The position numbers were made by a program, and so were the translations under genes. Under the pieces are notes generated by a model, which was not told where the DNA came from, made no database searches, and saw nothing but the letters and a program-made list of their open reading frames with translations. A stretch of 64,000 nucleotides of DNA, taken from the NCBI RefSeq assembly GCF_900478135.1, contig NZ_LS483470.1, positions 248,001 through 312,000 of the forward strand, given 5' to 3'. The DNA comes from Leminorella richardii (GTDB lineage: Bacteria > Pseudomonadota > Gammaproteobacteria > Enterobacterales > Enterobacteriaceae). Shown here piece by piece: positions 45,170-53,865 of the stretch (position 1 is its first letter; each line of letters opens with the position of its first letter).

Positions 45170-46261
45170 ATGGAGAAGGTAACGGTCACTTTAGGCGAGC
45201 GCAGCTACCCTATTACGATTGACGCCGGGCTGTTTCAGCAGGCCGATGCTTTTTCTCCCCTTAAAGCCGGGGATAAAGCGCTGATAGTGACTAACGATGC
45301 TGTCGCGCCCCTTTATTTAACGGCGGTAACATCGCGCCTAGAGTCAGAGGGCATTGTAATTGACTCTCTTATCCTGCCTGACGGTGAACAGTATAAGACG
45401 CTGTCAGTAATGGATCGCGTGTTCACTAAACTGCTTGAAAACAATCACGGTCGCGATACAACGCTGATTGCGCTGGGCGGCGGGGTGATTGGTGATTTGA
45501 CGGGTTTTGCGGCTGCCAGCTACCAGCGCGGCGTTCGCTTTATTCAGGTACCGACGACACTGCTGTCTCAGGTTGACTCCTCCGTAGGGGGCAAGACAGC
45601 GGTGAATCACCCTCTGGGGAAAAACATGATTGGCGCGTTCTATCAGCCCGCGTCGGTGGTGATCGATCTTAACTGCTTAAAAACGCTGCCGCCTCGGGAG
45701 CTGTCGTCAGGCATGGCTGAAGTTATCAAGTACGGCATTATTCTGGATGCTGAACTGTTTGAATGGCTGGAAGAGCACGTTGACGACCTTATGGCGCTGG
45801 ATGAAAGGGCAATGGGATACTGCATTCGCCGCTGCTGTGAAATAAAAGCGCAGGTGGTTGCCGAAGACGAGCGTGAAAGCGGTGCGCGAGCGCTGCTGAA
45901 TCTGGGCCATACTTTTGGTCATGCCATTGAGGCCGAAATGGGGTATGGTAACTGGTTGCACGGTGAGGCGGTGGCTGCCGGTACCGTTATGGCAGCCCAT
46001 GCAGCATCAGCGTTGGGCATGTTCCCTGCTCATGACATAGAGCGTATCAAGCGGCTGTTGGCGCGCGCAGGGCTACCGACTAAAGGGCCGGATGCGATGT
46101 CGCCAGAAGCGTATATTCCCCACATGCTGCGTGATAAAAAAACGCTGGCGGGGAAACTTCGGCTAGTATTACCTACGGCTATCGGACGTTCTGACGTCGT
46201 AAGCGGTATAGCCCACGATGTAGTTTTAGACGCTATCCGCCACTGCCAGCAGGATAACTGA
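45170..46261 (+). CDS. aroB: 3-dehydroquinate synthase
   Basis: AroB makes 3-dehydroquinate from DAHP with NAD and a divalent metal, the second step of the shikimate pathway. The 363-residue protein (E. coli 362) has the NAD-binding GGGVIGDLTGFAAA, PTTLLSQVDSSVGGKTAVNHP, and the metal ligands in GHTFGHAIE. It is 55 bases after aroK. Confidence 0.97.
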   Translation: MEKVTVTLGERSYPITIDAGLFQQADAFSPLKAGDKALIVTNDAVAPLYLTAVTSRLESEGIVIDSLILPDGEQYKTLSVMDRVFTKLLENNHGRDTTLIALGGGVIGDLTGFAAASYQRGVRFIQVPTTLLSQVDSSVGGKTAVNHPLGKNMIGAFYQPASVVIDLNCLKTLPPRELSSGMAEVIKYGIILDAELFEWLEEHVDDLMALDERAMGYCIRRCCEIKAQVVAEDERESGARALLNLGHTFGHAIEAEMGYGNWLHGEAVAAGTVMAAHAASALGMFPAHDIERIKRLLARAGLPTKGPDAMSPEAYIPHMLRDKKTLAGKLRLVLPTAIGRSDVVSGIAHDVVLDAIRHCQQDN

Positions 46262-46331
46262 TGGGCTGTTTTTATCAGCCTTATACAATGCGGTTTGAGT
46301 CGATGTTTGATAAACGTTAGGGGGTAGGCAA

Positions 46332-47318
46332 GTGCGAAACGAAGACGATGCGCCAGAGAATTTTGAATCTGACGGAATGAGACCTGACGCTGAAGATCGC
46401 GGTTCTCGGCGTGAGCGCAGTAAACCCAGCAGGGGTTTTGCCTTATCCAAACAGCATATCAAGCTCGGTATTGGCGTCTTGGTTCTGCTGCTGCTTATTT
46501 ATCTTGTCAGCTCTGCGCTGAACTCCCCTCCCGGGCAGCAAAACAGCGGGCCGCGCGAGGTTAATCTGGGCGCAGGAACATCACAACCGACACAGTCTCC
46601 GACTGACGGCAGTGCTGCCTCCGGCACAGCGACTACGGCAGGGGGAGAGTCATCTTCTACGCCTGTTATGCCTCCACCCGTCGCAGGTACACCAACGCAA
46701 ACTCCTCCTCCTCAGGAAACGCCTAACCAGCAGCGCGTTGAAATTCCTGGAGAGATTACGGATGCGCTTTCTGCACAGCAAGAGCAGTTAAATCGCCTGA
46801 AAGAAACTGAGATGGCGGGAGGCGGCCAGTCGTCAAGTGAAGGCACTCAGTCTTCTCACACGTCAACGCCACCGGTGAAAGCGCCAGAGTCGTCAGCGAA
46901 CGGCGCTAGCGGTACTTCTGGCCAGTCAAAGCCAAAGTCTGCTGAATCAGCACCGACCAAAACGGCGCCAAAGGCAACGGAAAGCGCACCAAAGGCGCCA
47001 CCGGTAGCTAAAGGCTCATCAACACCGGGCAGTGCTTCTGCGCTGGCTTCTATTCCGGCAAATCGCGTTACGCTACAGGTTAGCAGTGCTTCGCGCTCTG
47101 ACACTCTGGTCTCTTTTGCTAAGAAAAACGGCATGAAGGATTACTGGGTATATCAGACACAGCGCAACGGTAAACCTTGGTTCATTCTGGTTACCGGAAA
47201 CTATGCATCGGCTTCTGAAGCCAGAAGCGCACTCTCGACAATGTCTAAAGACGTACAGGCGAATAAGCCGTGGGTAAGATCGATGCAGCAGGTGCATCAG
47301 GATCTCAAACAAAAATAA
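46332..47318 (+). CDS. damX: Cell-division SPOR-domain protein DamX
   Basis: The 328-residue inner-membrane protein starts with GTG behind an AGGGGG site. It has a charged cytosolic N-terminus, one membrane helix (residues ~40-60), a long Pro/Ser/Thr/Ala-rich periplasmic linker, and a C-terminal SPOR domain (VTLQVSSASRSDTLVSFAKKNG to SMQQVH) that binds denuded septal peptidoglycan. It is about 100 residues shorter than E. coli DamX, mostly in the cytosolic part and linker. It lies between aroB and dam, as in E. coli. Confidence 0.94.
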   Translation: MRNEDDAPENFESDGMRPDAEDRGSRRERSKPSRGFALSKQHIKLGIGVLVLLLLIYLVSSALNSPPGQQNSGPREVNLGAGTSQPTQSPTDGSAASGTATTAGGESSSTPVMPPPVAGTPTQTPPPQETPNQQRVEIPGEITDALSAQQEQLNRLKETEMAGGGQSSSEGTQSSHTSTPPVKAPESSANGASGTSGQSKPKSAESAPTKTAPKATESAPKAPPVAKGSSTPGSASALASIPANRVTLQVSSASRSDTLVSFAKKNGMKDYWVYQTQRNGKPWFILVTGNYASASEARSALSTMSKDVQANKPWVRSMQQVHQDLKQK

Positions 47319-47395
47319 TTATATATGTGCAAATGTGCTGCTTGAAACAGAGTGCAAAACGCCGTTGTGAATTGTATAAGTAGCTAACTCGCAGC

Positions 47396-48208
47396 ATGAA
47401 AAAAAAACGTTCTTTTTTAAAATGGGCCGGCGGTAAATATCCGCTGGTCGATGAAATTCGGGAATATTTACCTAAGGGTGAATGTTTGGTTGAGCCGTTC
47501 GTCGGCGCCGGATCGGTATTTCTCAATACGGACTATGAGAGATACGTTCTGGCAGACATCAACAGTGATTTAATCAATCTCTACAATATCGTAAAAGAGT
47601 GTGTGAATCAGGTCGTAGAGGATTCACGCAAGCTGTTTGATGAAAACAACAATCAGGAGCAGATCTACTACAAGCTTCGGACCGAGTTTAATGAAAGCAA
47701 GGATCGCTATCGTCGAGCGTTGCTTTTTCTCTATCTTAATCGCCACTGCTATAACGGCCTGTGCCGCTATAACCTTAGCGGTGAATTTAACGTGCCGTTT
47801 GGTCGCTACAAGCAGCCCTATTTTCCTGAAGCGGAGCTGTACTGCTTTGCCGAGAAGGCAAAACGGGCAACGTTTTTTTGCGAAAACTACGAACAGACTA
47901 TGCGAAAAGCGCAGGCGGGATCAGTCGTATACTGCGATCCTCCCTATGCGCCGCTGTCGGCCACGGCGAACTTTACTGCCTATCATACAAACAGCTTCAA
48001 CATTTACGATCAGCAGGCGTTGGCGATCCTTGCTCAGGAGGTTGCTGAGCAGCAGGGCATTCCGGTGCTGATTTCTAACCACGACACGGAGCTGACTCGC
48101 GAGTGGTATCGTGAAGCGGCGCTGATGGTAGTAAAAGGCCGTCGTACTATCAGTCGAAACGTAACGGGCAGAACCAAAGTTAACGAGCTGCTGGCGCTGT
48201 ATAGCTAG
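47396..48208 (+). CDS. dam: DNA adenine methyltransferase Dam
   Basis: Dam methylates adenine in GATC and serves mismatch repair, replication timing and gene regulation. The 270-residue protein (E. coli 278) has the SAM-binding FVGAGSVF (FxGxG) motif and the catalytic DPPY (YCDPPYAPLS), in the order of an alpha-class methylase. The N-terminal FLKWAGGKYPLV is typical. It lies in the conserved superoperon. Confidence 0.97.
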   Translation: MKKKRSFLKWAGGKYPLVDEIREYLPKGECLVEPFVGAGSVFLNTDYERYVLADINSDLINLYNIVKECVNQVVEDSRKLFDENNNQEQIYYKLRTEFNESKDRYRRALLFLYLNRHCYNGLCRYNLSGEFNVPFGRYKQPYFPEAELYCFAEKAKRATFFCENYEQTMRKAQAGSVVYCDPPYAPLSATANFTAYHTNSFNIYDQQALAILAQEVAEQQGIPVLISNHDTELTREWYREAALMVVKGRRTISRNVTGRTKVNELLALYS

Positions 48209-48238
48209 CATCCACATATTTTTATGGGTGAATAGATA

Positions 48239-48913
48239 ATGAACAACTTTCTGATTGCTCCTTCAATACTGTCCGCAGACTTTGCCCGACTGGGAGAAGA
48301 TACCGCGAAGGTGTTGGCCGCCGGCGCTGACGTTGTCCATTTTGACGTGATGGACAACCACTACGTGCCGAACCTGACCTTTGGGCCGATGGTGTGTAAG
48401 GCGCTGCGCGACTATGGCATCACGGCGCCGATTGACGTGCATTTGATGGTTAAGCCTGTCGATCGCCTCGTGCCAGACTTTGCCAAAGCGGGTGCCAGCT
48501 ATATCTCTTTTCACCCAGAAGCCTCCGAACACGTTGACCGCACGCTACAGCTGATAAAAGAGCAGGGCTGTAAGGCCGGGCTGGTGTTTAATCCGGCAAC
48601 GTCGCTTAGCTACCTTGACTATGTGATGGACAAGCTGGACGTGATTCTGCTTATGTCAGTGAACCCAGGTTTTGGCGGGCAGTCCTTTATTCCTTCAACC
48701 CTCGAAAAGCTGCGTCAGGTGCGTCGTCGCATTGACGAAAGCGGTCTGGACATTCGCCTTGAAGTTGACGGCGGCGTGAAGGCTGAGAACATCGGTGAAA
48801 TCGCAGCGGCCGGAGCCGATATGTTTGTAGCCGGTTCGGCGATTTTTAGCCAGCCAGACTATAAAACGGTGATCGATAGCATGCGCCGCGAGCTGGCCGG
48901 AGTTGTGCGATGA
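48239..48913 (+). CDS. rpe: Ribulose-phosphate 3-epimerase
   Basis: Rpe interconverts ribulose 5-phosphate and xylulose 5-phosphate in the pentose phosphate pathway. The 224-residue TIM barrel (E. coli 225) has PSILSADFARLGED, the metal/catalytic HFDVMDNHYVPN, and the phosphate-binding GGVKAEN and VAGSAIF segments. Its end overlaps the gph start by four bases. Confidence 0.97.
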   Translation: MNNFLIAPSILSADFARLGEDTAKVLAAGADVVHFDVMDNHYVPNLTFGPMVCKALRDYGITAPIDVHLMVKPVDRLVPDFAKAGASYISFHPEASEHVDRTLQLIKEQGCKAGLVFNPATSLSYLDYVMDKLDVILLMSVNPGFGGQSFIPSTLEKLRQVRRRIDESGLDIRLEVDGGVKAENIGEIAAAGADMFVAGSAIFSQPDYKTVIDSMRRELAGVVR

Positions 48914-49602
48914 GCATGTTCACCGGTATTAAGGGGCTGGGGTTCGATCTTGACGGGACGCTGGTCAATAGCCTGCCGGGATTAGCCAGCGCTGTGGATG
49001 CAACGCTGAAAGCGCTGGGCTTTGCACCTGCCGGTGAGGAGAGGGTTGCACACTGGATTGGCAACGGCGCTAACGTGCTGGTGATGCGTGCGCTCGACTG
49101 GGCCGGTGGTGAAAACGGTAAGGCTCATCTGGAAAATGCCCGTATTTTGTTCGATCGATTTTACAGTGAATGCGTTGAATCAGGGACTAGCCTATATCCG
49201 AACGTCGTATCGACGCTGTCGGCTCTGGCGAAAGACGGGATGAAAATGGCGCTGGTCACCAATAAGCCGACGCAGTTTGTTCGTCCGCTTCTGAGCTCAC
49301 TGGGCATTCAGGACTATTTTGGCGTTATCATCGGTGGTGATGATGTGGTGGAAAAGAAGCCTCATCCTGCACCGCTGTATCTGGTTTTAGGAAAGCTTGG
49401 GCTTAGGTCTGACGAACTGGTGTTCGTTGGTGATTCCCGTAATGACATTCTGGCCGGAAAGGCGGCGGGCTGCCCTACGATCGGCCTGTCCTACGGCTAT
49501 AACTATGGTGAACCTATCGCGCTGAGTCAGCCTGACCGCGTTTTGCATTCGTTTGCCGATCTTTTGCCTGCCATTGGGCAGTTGACTACCAAAGTGAATT
49601 AG
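48910..49602 (+). CDS. gph: Phosphoglycolate phosphatase
   Basis: This HAD-type phosphatase clears 2-phosphoglycolate, formed mainly during repair of oxidised DNA ends. The 230-residue protein (E. coli 252) has motif I FDLDGTLVNS, motif II VTNKP, and motif III/IV KKPHPAP and VGDSRNDI. It is shorter than E. coli Gph at the ends only. It overlaps rpe by four bases and precedes trpS by nine. Confidence 0.95.
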   Translation: MSMFTGIKGLGFDLDGTLVNSLPGLASAVDATLKALGFAPAGEERVAHWIGNGANVLVMRALDWAGGENGKAHLENARILFDRFYSECVESGTSLYPNVVSTLSALAKDGMKMALVTNKPTQFVRPLLSSLGIQDYFGVIIGGDDVVEKKPHPAPLYLVLGKLGLRSDELVFVGDSRNDILAGKAAGCPTIGLSYGYNYGEPIALSQPDRVLHSFADLLPAIGQLTTKVN

Positions 49603-49611
49603 GACGATATC

Positions 49612-50616
49612 ATGAGTAAACCCATTGTATTTAGTGGCGCACAGCCATCCGGCGAACTGACTATCGGTAACTACATGGGAGCTCTGCGTCAATGGGTTCA
49701 CATGCAGGATGAGTATGAGTGCATTTACTGCATTGTCGACCTGCACGCCATTACGGTACGCCAGGATCCGGAAAAGCTGCGTAAAGCAACGTTGGACACG
49801 CTGGCACTGTATCTGGCCTGCGGTATTGACCCAGAGAAAAGCACCATTTTTATCCAGTCCCACGTGCCAGAGCACGTACAGCTTAGCTGGGTGCTGAACT
49901 GCTACACCTACTTCGGCGAACTGAGCCGAATGACACAGTTTAAGGACAAGTCCAGCCGCTACGCAGAAAATATTAACGCGGGTCTGTTTGACTACCCAGT
50001 GCTGATGGCGGCAGACATTCTGCTGTATCAGACCAATCAGGTACCGGTTGGTGAAGACCAAAAGCAACACCTTGAACTGAGCCGCGACGTTGCTCAGCGC
50101 TTTAACGCGTTGTATGGTGATATTTTTAAAGTACCAGAGCCGTTTATTCCCAAGTCTGGCGCGCGCGTTATGTCACTGCTGGAGCCAACCAAGAAGATGT
50201 CTAAGTCCGATGAGAATCGGAACAATGTGATTGGCCTGCTGGAAGATCCTAAATCAGTAACGAAGAAGCTTAAGCGTGCAGTAACCGACTCTGACGAGCC
50301 GCCTGTTGTTCGCTACGATATTGAAAACAAAGCGGGTGTCTCTAACCTGCTGGATATTCTTGCCGGTGTGACCGGTAAGAATATCGCTGAACTGGAACAG
50401 CATTTTGAAGGCAAAATGTATGGCCACCTAAAGACAGAAACGGCCGAGGCGGTTGCCGGTATGCTGACTGAACTGCAGGAACGCTACCATCGTTTCCGTA
50501 ACGATGAGGCCTACCTTCGGCGCGTGATGAAAGAGGGGGCGGAGAAGGCCAGCGCTCGCGCCAGAGAGACGATGGCCAAGGTTAGCCAGGCCGTTGGGTT
50601 TGTGCCAGCACCTTAA
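49612..50616 (+). CDS. trpS: Tryptophanyl-tRNA synthetase
   Basis: A class I aminoacyl-tRNA synthetase that charges tRNA-Trp. The 334-residue protein matches the E. coli length and has the HIGH-like SGAQPSGELTIGNYMGA and the KMSKS loop seen as KKMSKSDENRNN. It is the last gene of the superoperon and is followed by a strong terminator. Confidence 0.97.
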   Translation: MSKPIVFSGAQPSGELTIGNYMGALRQWVHMQDEYECIYCIVDLHAITVRQDPEKLRKATLDTLALYLACGIDPEKSTIFIQSHVPEHVQLSWVLNCYTYFGELSRMTQFKDKSSRYAENINAGLFDYPVLMAADILLYQTNQVPVGEDQKQHLELSRDVAQRFNALYGDIFKVPEPFIPKSGARVMSLLEPTKKMSKSDENRNNVIGLLEDPKSVTKKLKRAVTDSDEPPVVRYDIENKAGVSNLLDILAGVTGKNIAELEQHFEGKMYGHLKTETAEAVAGMLTELQERYHRFRNDEAYLRRVMKEGAEKASARARETMAKVSQAVGFVPAP

Positions 50617-50643
50617 GAACCCGCTGTTTTAGTCGATAAAATA

Positions 50644-50677
50644 AAGCGCCCTGCGATGTAACTACCGCAGGGCGCTT
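50644..50677. terminator. Terminator between trpS and the phosphatase gene
   Basis: A 12-bp stem (AAGCGCCCTGCG / CGCAGGGCGCTT) with a 10-base loop lies between convergent genes. Confidence 0.85.
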
Positions 50678-50693
50678 GGCGTTTAGAGGTCTG

Positions 50694-51302
50694 CTATTTT
50701 GCTTTCTGGTCAGATTTGGTCTCGCCGATAACCTGACGGCGAATGCTATCAACGTCAACCTTCTCAATGTATTGGATAATGTTGTAATAGGCCCACTGGT
50801 GATAGCCAAACTCGGGCTGTTTCAGCTCTTGAATAGCGTCCTCTTTGCTCCAGTTTTGAAAGACTAGGCGGTACATTGCGACTGTTAGGCCAGTTCTGTC
50901 GCTGCCGTGCCAGCAGTGAACCAGCACAGGCTTAGGAGCGCGATGAATGACCTTCAGCGCCTCAATAACCTGAAGTTCAGTAAACCTACCCGCTTCCATT
51001 GGTACGTGGTACAGAGCAAGAGAGGTGCCCTTAGCTTCATCATTGTCGGTATGAAAATTTCGGAGATTAAGCACCGACTTAACGCCGCGCTTTTCCAATT
51101 CTTTCATTTGCGCTACGCCGGGTTGCCCTGAGCGGTAGAGGCTATCGTCGATCTGATAAAAATTTTCTAACGTTGTTGCCTCAACCTTTTGAGCTAGAGA
51201 GGTACGACTTTCACCGCTGTCAGCAAGGGCGGAAAACGAGCTAAATGGCCCTGAGAAAACGAGTGTTAAAAAAATAGCTGAAGACCACTGAACGCGTTTC
51301 AT
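50694..51302 (-). CDS. Exported tyrosine/dual-specificity protein phosphatase-like protein
   Basis: The 202-residue protein has an N-terminal signal peptide (hydrophobic residues ~8-25 ending FSALA-DSG) and the Cys-dependent phosphatase signature HCWHGSDRTG (HCX5R) near residue 138. The general-acid region precedes it. Family members include bacterial dual-specificity phosphatases and inositol-phosphate phosphatases. With a signal peptide it should act in the periplasm, so the substrate may be an extracytoplasmic phospho-compound (inference). It is monocistronic, between the trpS terminator and codB. Confidence 0.83.
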   Translation of the reverse strand: MKRVQWSSAIFLTLVFSGPFSSFSALADSGESRTSLAQKVEATTLENFYQIDDSLYRSGQPGVAQMKELEKRGVKSVLNLRNFHTDNDEAKGTSLALYHVPMEAGRFTELQVIEALKVIHRAPKPVLVHCWHGSDRTGLTVAMYRLVFQNWSKEDAIQELKQPEFGYHQWAYYNIIQYIEKVDVDSIRRQVIGETKSDQKAK

Positions 51303-51374
51303 TAAATGTCCGTTAGCATTAAAAAAATTACTTTATATTTCATCATTATGGCATGTCCTATGAAAAAAACATAG

Positions 51375-51390
51375 ACGAAAACGATTGCTT
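51375..51390 (+). promoter_or_regulatory. PurR box upstream of codBA
   Basis: ACGAAAACGATTGCTT matches the PurR consensus ACGCAAACGTTTTCNT at most positions, including both CG core halves. It lies 59 bases before the codB start. Purine repression of codBA through PurR is established in E. coli. Confidence 0.8.
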
Positions 51391-51448
51391 TCTTCTGTGG
51401 AGTGTATATCATGCGGCGAATTTTTTGGCCCGGATCTAAGGAGATATT

Positions 51449-52699
51449 GTGTCGCAAGATAACAATTATAGTCAGGGGCCCGTCCCCCTGGCGGCGCGGA
51501 AAGGCGTAATCTCGTTGACGTTTGTAATGTTGGGATTAACGTTTTTTTCAGCCAGTATGTGGACCGGCGGCACGCTCGGTACCGGTCTTTCCTATAACGA
51601 TTTCTTTTTAGCAGTTCTCTTCGGTAATCTCCTTCTCGGTATTTATACAGCATTTCTTGGTTACATCGGCGCAAAAACCGGACTCTCTACCCACCTTCTG
51701 GCTCGTTACTCCTTCGGTATTAAAGGCTCATGGCTTCCCTCTCTGCTGTTAGGCGGTACTCAGGTCGGCTGGTTTGGCGTAGGCGTTGCCATGTTTGCCA
51801 TACCGGTCAGCAAGGCAACGGGGATTGACGCTAACATACTGATTGCCATCTCCGGTCTGCTGATGACTGTGACGATATTCTTCGGTATCTCGGCTCTGAC
51901 TATTCTGTCAGTGATTGCCGTTCCGGCCATCGCTATTCTCGGCAGCTACTCGGTCTGGCTGGCAGTGAATGACGTCGGCGGTCTTGACCATCTGAAGTCT
52001 ATCGTTCCGCAGAATCCTCTCGACTTTTCTACAGCGCTGGCGCTGGTGGTGGGCTCTTTTGTCAGCGCGGGTACCCTGATTGCTGACTTCGTTCGCTTTG
52101 GCCGCAACGCCAAAGCCGCGGTAGTCGTGGCGATGATTGCTTTCTTCCTCGGTAACTCGCTGATGTTTGTCTTCGGCGCCGCGGGCGCCGCTGCCGTGGG
52201 GCAAGCGGATATCTCTGACGTGATGATTGCTCAAGGGCTGTTGATACCGGCGATTGTTGTCCTCGGCCTTAATATCTGGACGACTAACGATAACGCGCTG
52301 TACGCATCCGGCCTCGGTTTTGCCAATATCACCGGGCTTTCCAGCCGCGGCCTGTCCGTCGCTAACGGCCTGATTGGCACGCTGTGTGCGCTGTGGCTGT
52401 ATAACAACTTTGTTGGCTGGCTGACCTTCCTGTCAGCGGCGATCCCTCCCATCGGCGGCGTTATTATTGCTGACTACCTGATGAATCATCGTCGCTACGG
52501 TAATTTCAACACGGCGAAGTTTATACCGGTAAACTGGGTCGCGCTGCTGTCGGTGGCTTTAGGTATTGCTGCCGGGCACTACATTCCCGGTGTGGTGCCG
52601 GTCAACGCGGTACTTGGTGGCGTAGTTAGCTATATCATTTTGAATCCGCTGATTAATCGCGGTGCAGTAAAATCTCCAGAGGTCAGTCATGCAGAATAA
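51449..52699 (+). CDS. codB: Cytosine permease CodB
   Basis: This inner-membrane cytosine importer of the NCS1 family has 416 residues (E. coli 419) and about 12 hydrophobic helices, with typical segments SASMWTGGTLGTGLSY, GTQVGWFGVG and FVRFGRNAK. It starts with GTG behind an AAGGAG site and overlaps codA by 11 bases, as in E. coli. It remains intact although codA is broken. Confidence 0.96.
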   Translation: MSQDNNYSQGPVPLAARKGVISLTFVMLGLTFFSASMWTGGTLGTGLSYNDFFLAVLFGNLLLGIYTAFLGYIGAKTGLSTHLLARYSFGIKGSWLPSLLLGGTQVGWFGVGVAMFAIPVSKATGIDANILIAISGLLMTVTIFFGISALTILSVIAVPAIAILGSYSVWLAVNDVGGLDHLKSIVPQNPLDFSTALALVVGSFVSAGTLIADFVRFGRNAKAAVVVAMIAFFLGNSLMFVFGAAGAAAVGQADISDVMIAQGLLIPAIVVLGLNIWTTNDNALYASGLGFANITGLSSRGLSVANGLIGTLCALWLYNNFVGWLTFLSAAIPPIGGVIIADYLMNHRRYGNFNTAKFIPVNWVALLSVALGIAAGHYIPGVVPVNAVLGGVVSYIILNPLINRGAVKSPEVSHAE

Positions 52700-53558
52700 T
52701 ACCGTTACTATCCGTCAGGCTCGCCTGCAGGGGCAAGAAGGGCTGTGGCAGCTCACTATCGAGAACGGTCGCTTTAGTCGTATTGAACCTCAGGACGCGG
52801 CATCACCTGTCGTGGGCAGCGTGATTGATGCTGAAGGCGGGCTGGCGATCCCTCCGTTCGTTGAGCCGCATATCCATCTGGATACGACTCAGACTGCCGG
52901 AGAGCCGAACTGGAACCAGTCGGGCACGCTATTTGAAGGCATTGAGCGCTGGGCTGAACGTAAAGCCATGCTGACCCACGAAGACGTTAAAGCCAGAGCC
53001 ATGCAGACCCTGAAGTGGCAAATGGCTAACGGTATTCAGCACGTTCGTACGCACGTAGACGTTTCTGACCCAATGCTGACAGCGCTGAAAGCGATGCTGG
53101 AAGTGAAGCAGGAAGTTGCACCTTGGGTAGACCTACAAATCGTTGCTTTCCCGCAGGAGGGGATTCTTTCCTATCCTAACGGTGAAGCGCTGATGGAAGA
53201 GGCTGTGCGACTGGGGGCAGACGTTATCGGTGCCATCCCTCACTTTGAGTTTACCCGTGAATACGGCGTAGAGTCACTACACAAGACTTTTGCACTGGCG
53301 CAGAAGTACGATCGGCTAATCGACGTACACTGTGATGAAATTGACGACGAGCAGTCGCGCTTTGTTGAAACCGTTGCCGCGCTGGCGCACCGCGACGGCA
53401 CGGGGGCAAAGGTTACCGCCAGCCACACTACCGCGATGCATTCCTACAACGGTGCGTACGCTTCCCGACTTTTCAGACTGCTGAAAATGTCCGGCATTAA
53501 CTTTGTTGCTAACCCGCTGGTGAACATTCACCTACATGTAGCGCGCGAAATCTTTTGA
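52689..53558 (+). pseudogene. codA: Cytosine deaminase CodA, truncated by prophage insertion
   Basis: CodA deaminates cytosine to uracil. The frame follows E. coli CodA closely up to NPLVNIHL, about residue 282 of 427. The metal-binding EPHIHLD and the DVHCDEIDDEQSRF segment with its His and Glu are kept. At 53536/53537 the coding sequence runs into prophage DNA, which adds a few foreign residues (VAREIF) before a stop at 53558. About a third of the enzyme is lost, including the C-terminal catalytic Asp. The remainder should be inactive. The missing 3' part is presumably on the far side of the prophage. Confidence 0.95.
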
Positions 53559-53618
53559 TACTGATTCTGATTTTATTTGATACCACTCACAGACTCTGAA
53601 TATGAAAATATTTGATAC
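53537..53618 (-). repeat. Terminal transposase-binding sites at the prophage right end
   Basis: TTTGATAC occurs three times in the same orientation, at 53554-53561, 53576-53583 and 53611-53618, each preceded by an A/T-rich GAWWWTW stretch. The spacings are 22 and 35 bases. The first begins 18 bases from the TG that starts the phage DNA. This layout recalls the R1-R2-R3 MuA sites of phage Mu. Confidence 0.75.
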
Positions 53619-53688
53619 CAAAAATAGGAGTTGAGCGCGTCAACAAAAACAAAAAACGCGCCAACAAAAATGACTCTCAGATAGCAAA

Positions 53689-53853
53689 TTATTCTTGCTC
53701 TGTTGGTGGTTGCTGAAACTCACCATCATTGAAAACGTAACCCGGTTTTACGTCTGACCCACATGGAACCCACTGCAAAGAAGGGTGAAAACGCCCCTCT
53801 GGATTGATATCCGTTAGCTCAGTAACTTCATTTTCTTCAATTCTTGCCCACAT
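53689..53853 (-). CDS. Short phage protein downstream of the tail fibre gene
   Basis: The 54-residue product starts MWARIEENEVTELTDINPEG and has a strong AGGGGGC ribosome site upstream. The Trp-Ala-Arg-Ile opening and the later RFHPSLQWVPC segment are typical of short proteins encoded after fibre genes in enterobacterial prophages; some are fibre-assembly helpers, but the function is unproven. It lies 12 bases after the fibre gene and is the last phage gene before the right end. No gin invertase or mom-type gene lies between it and the end. Confidence 0.75.
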   Translation of the reverse strand: MWARIEENEVTELTDINPEGRFHPSLQWVPCGSDVKPGYVFNDGEFQQPPTEQE

Positions 53854-53865
53854 AATCGCCCCCTA

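Noticed and set aside
49387..50070. 227-codon minus-strand frame across gph and trpS
   Set aside because: It overlaps two certain genes completely and has no family match.
53559..53688. A site-specific attachment (attL/attR) core with arm-type integrase sites
   Set aside because: The repeats could suggest arm sites, but the phage is Mu-like by all its tail genes, the junction starts with TG, and no integrase is seen. Transposase sites explain it better.
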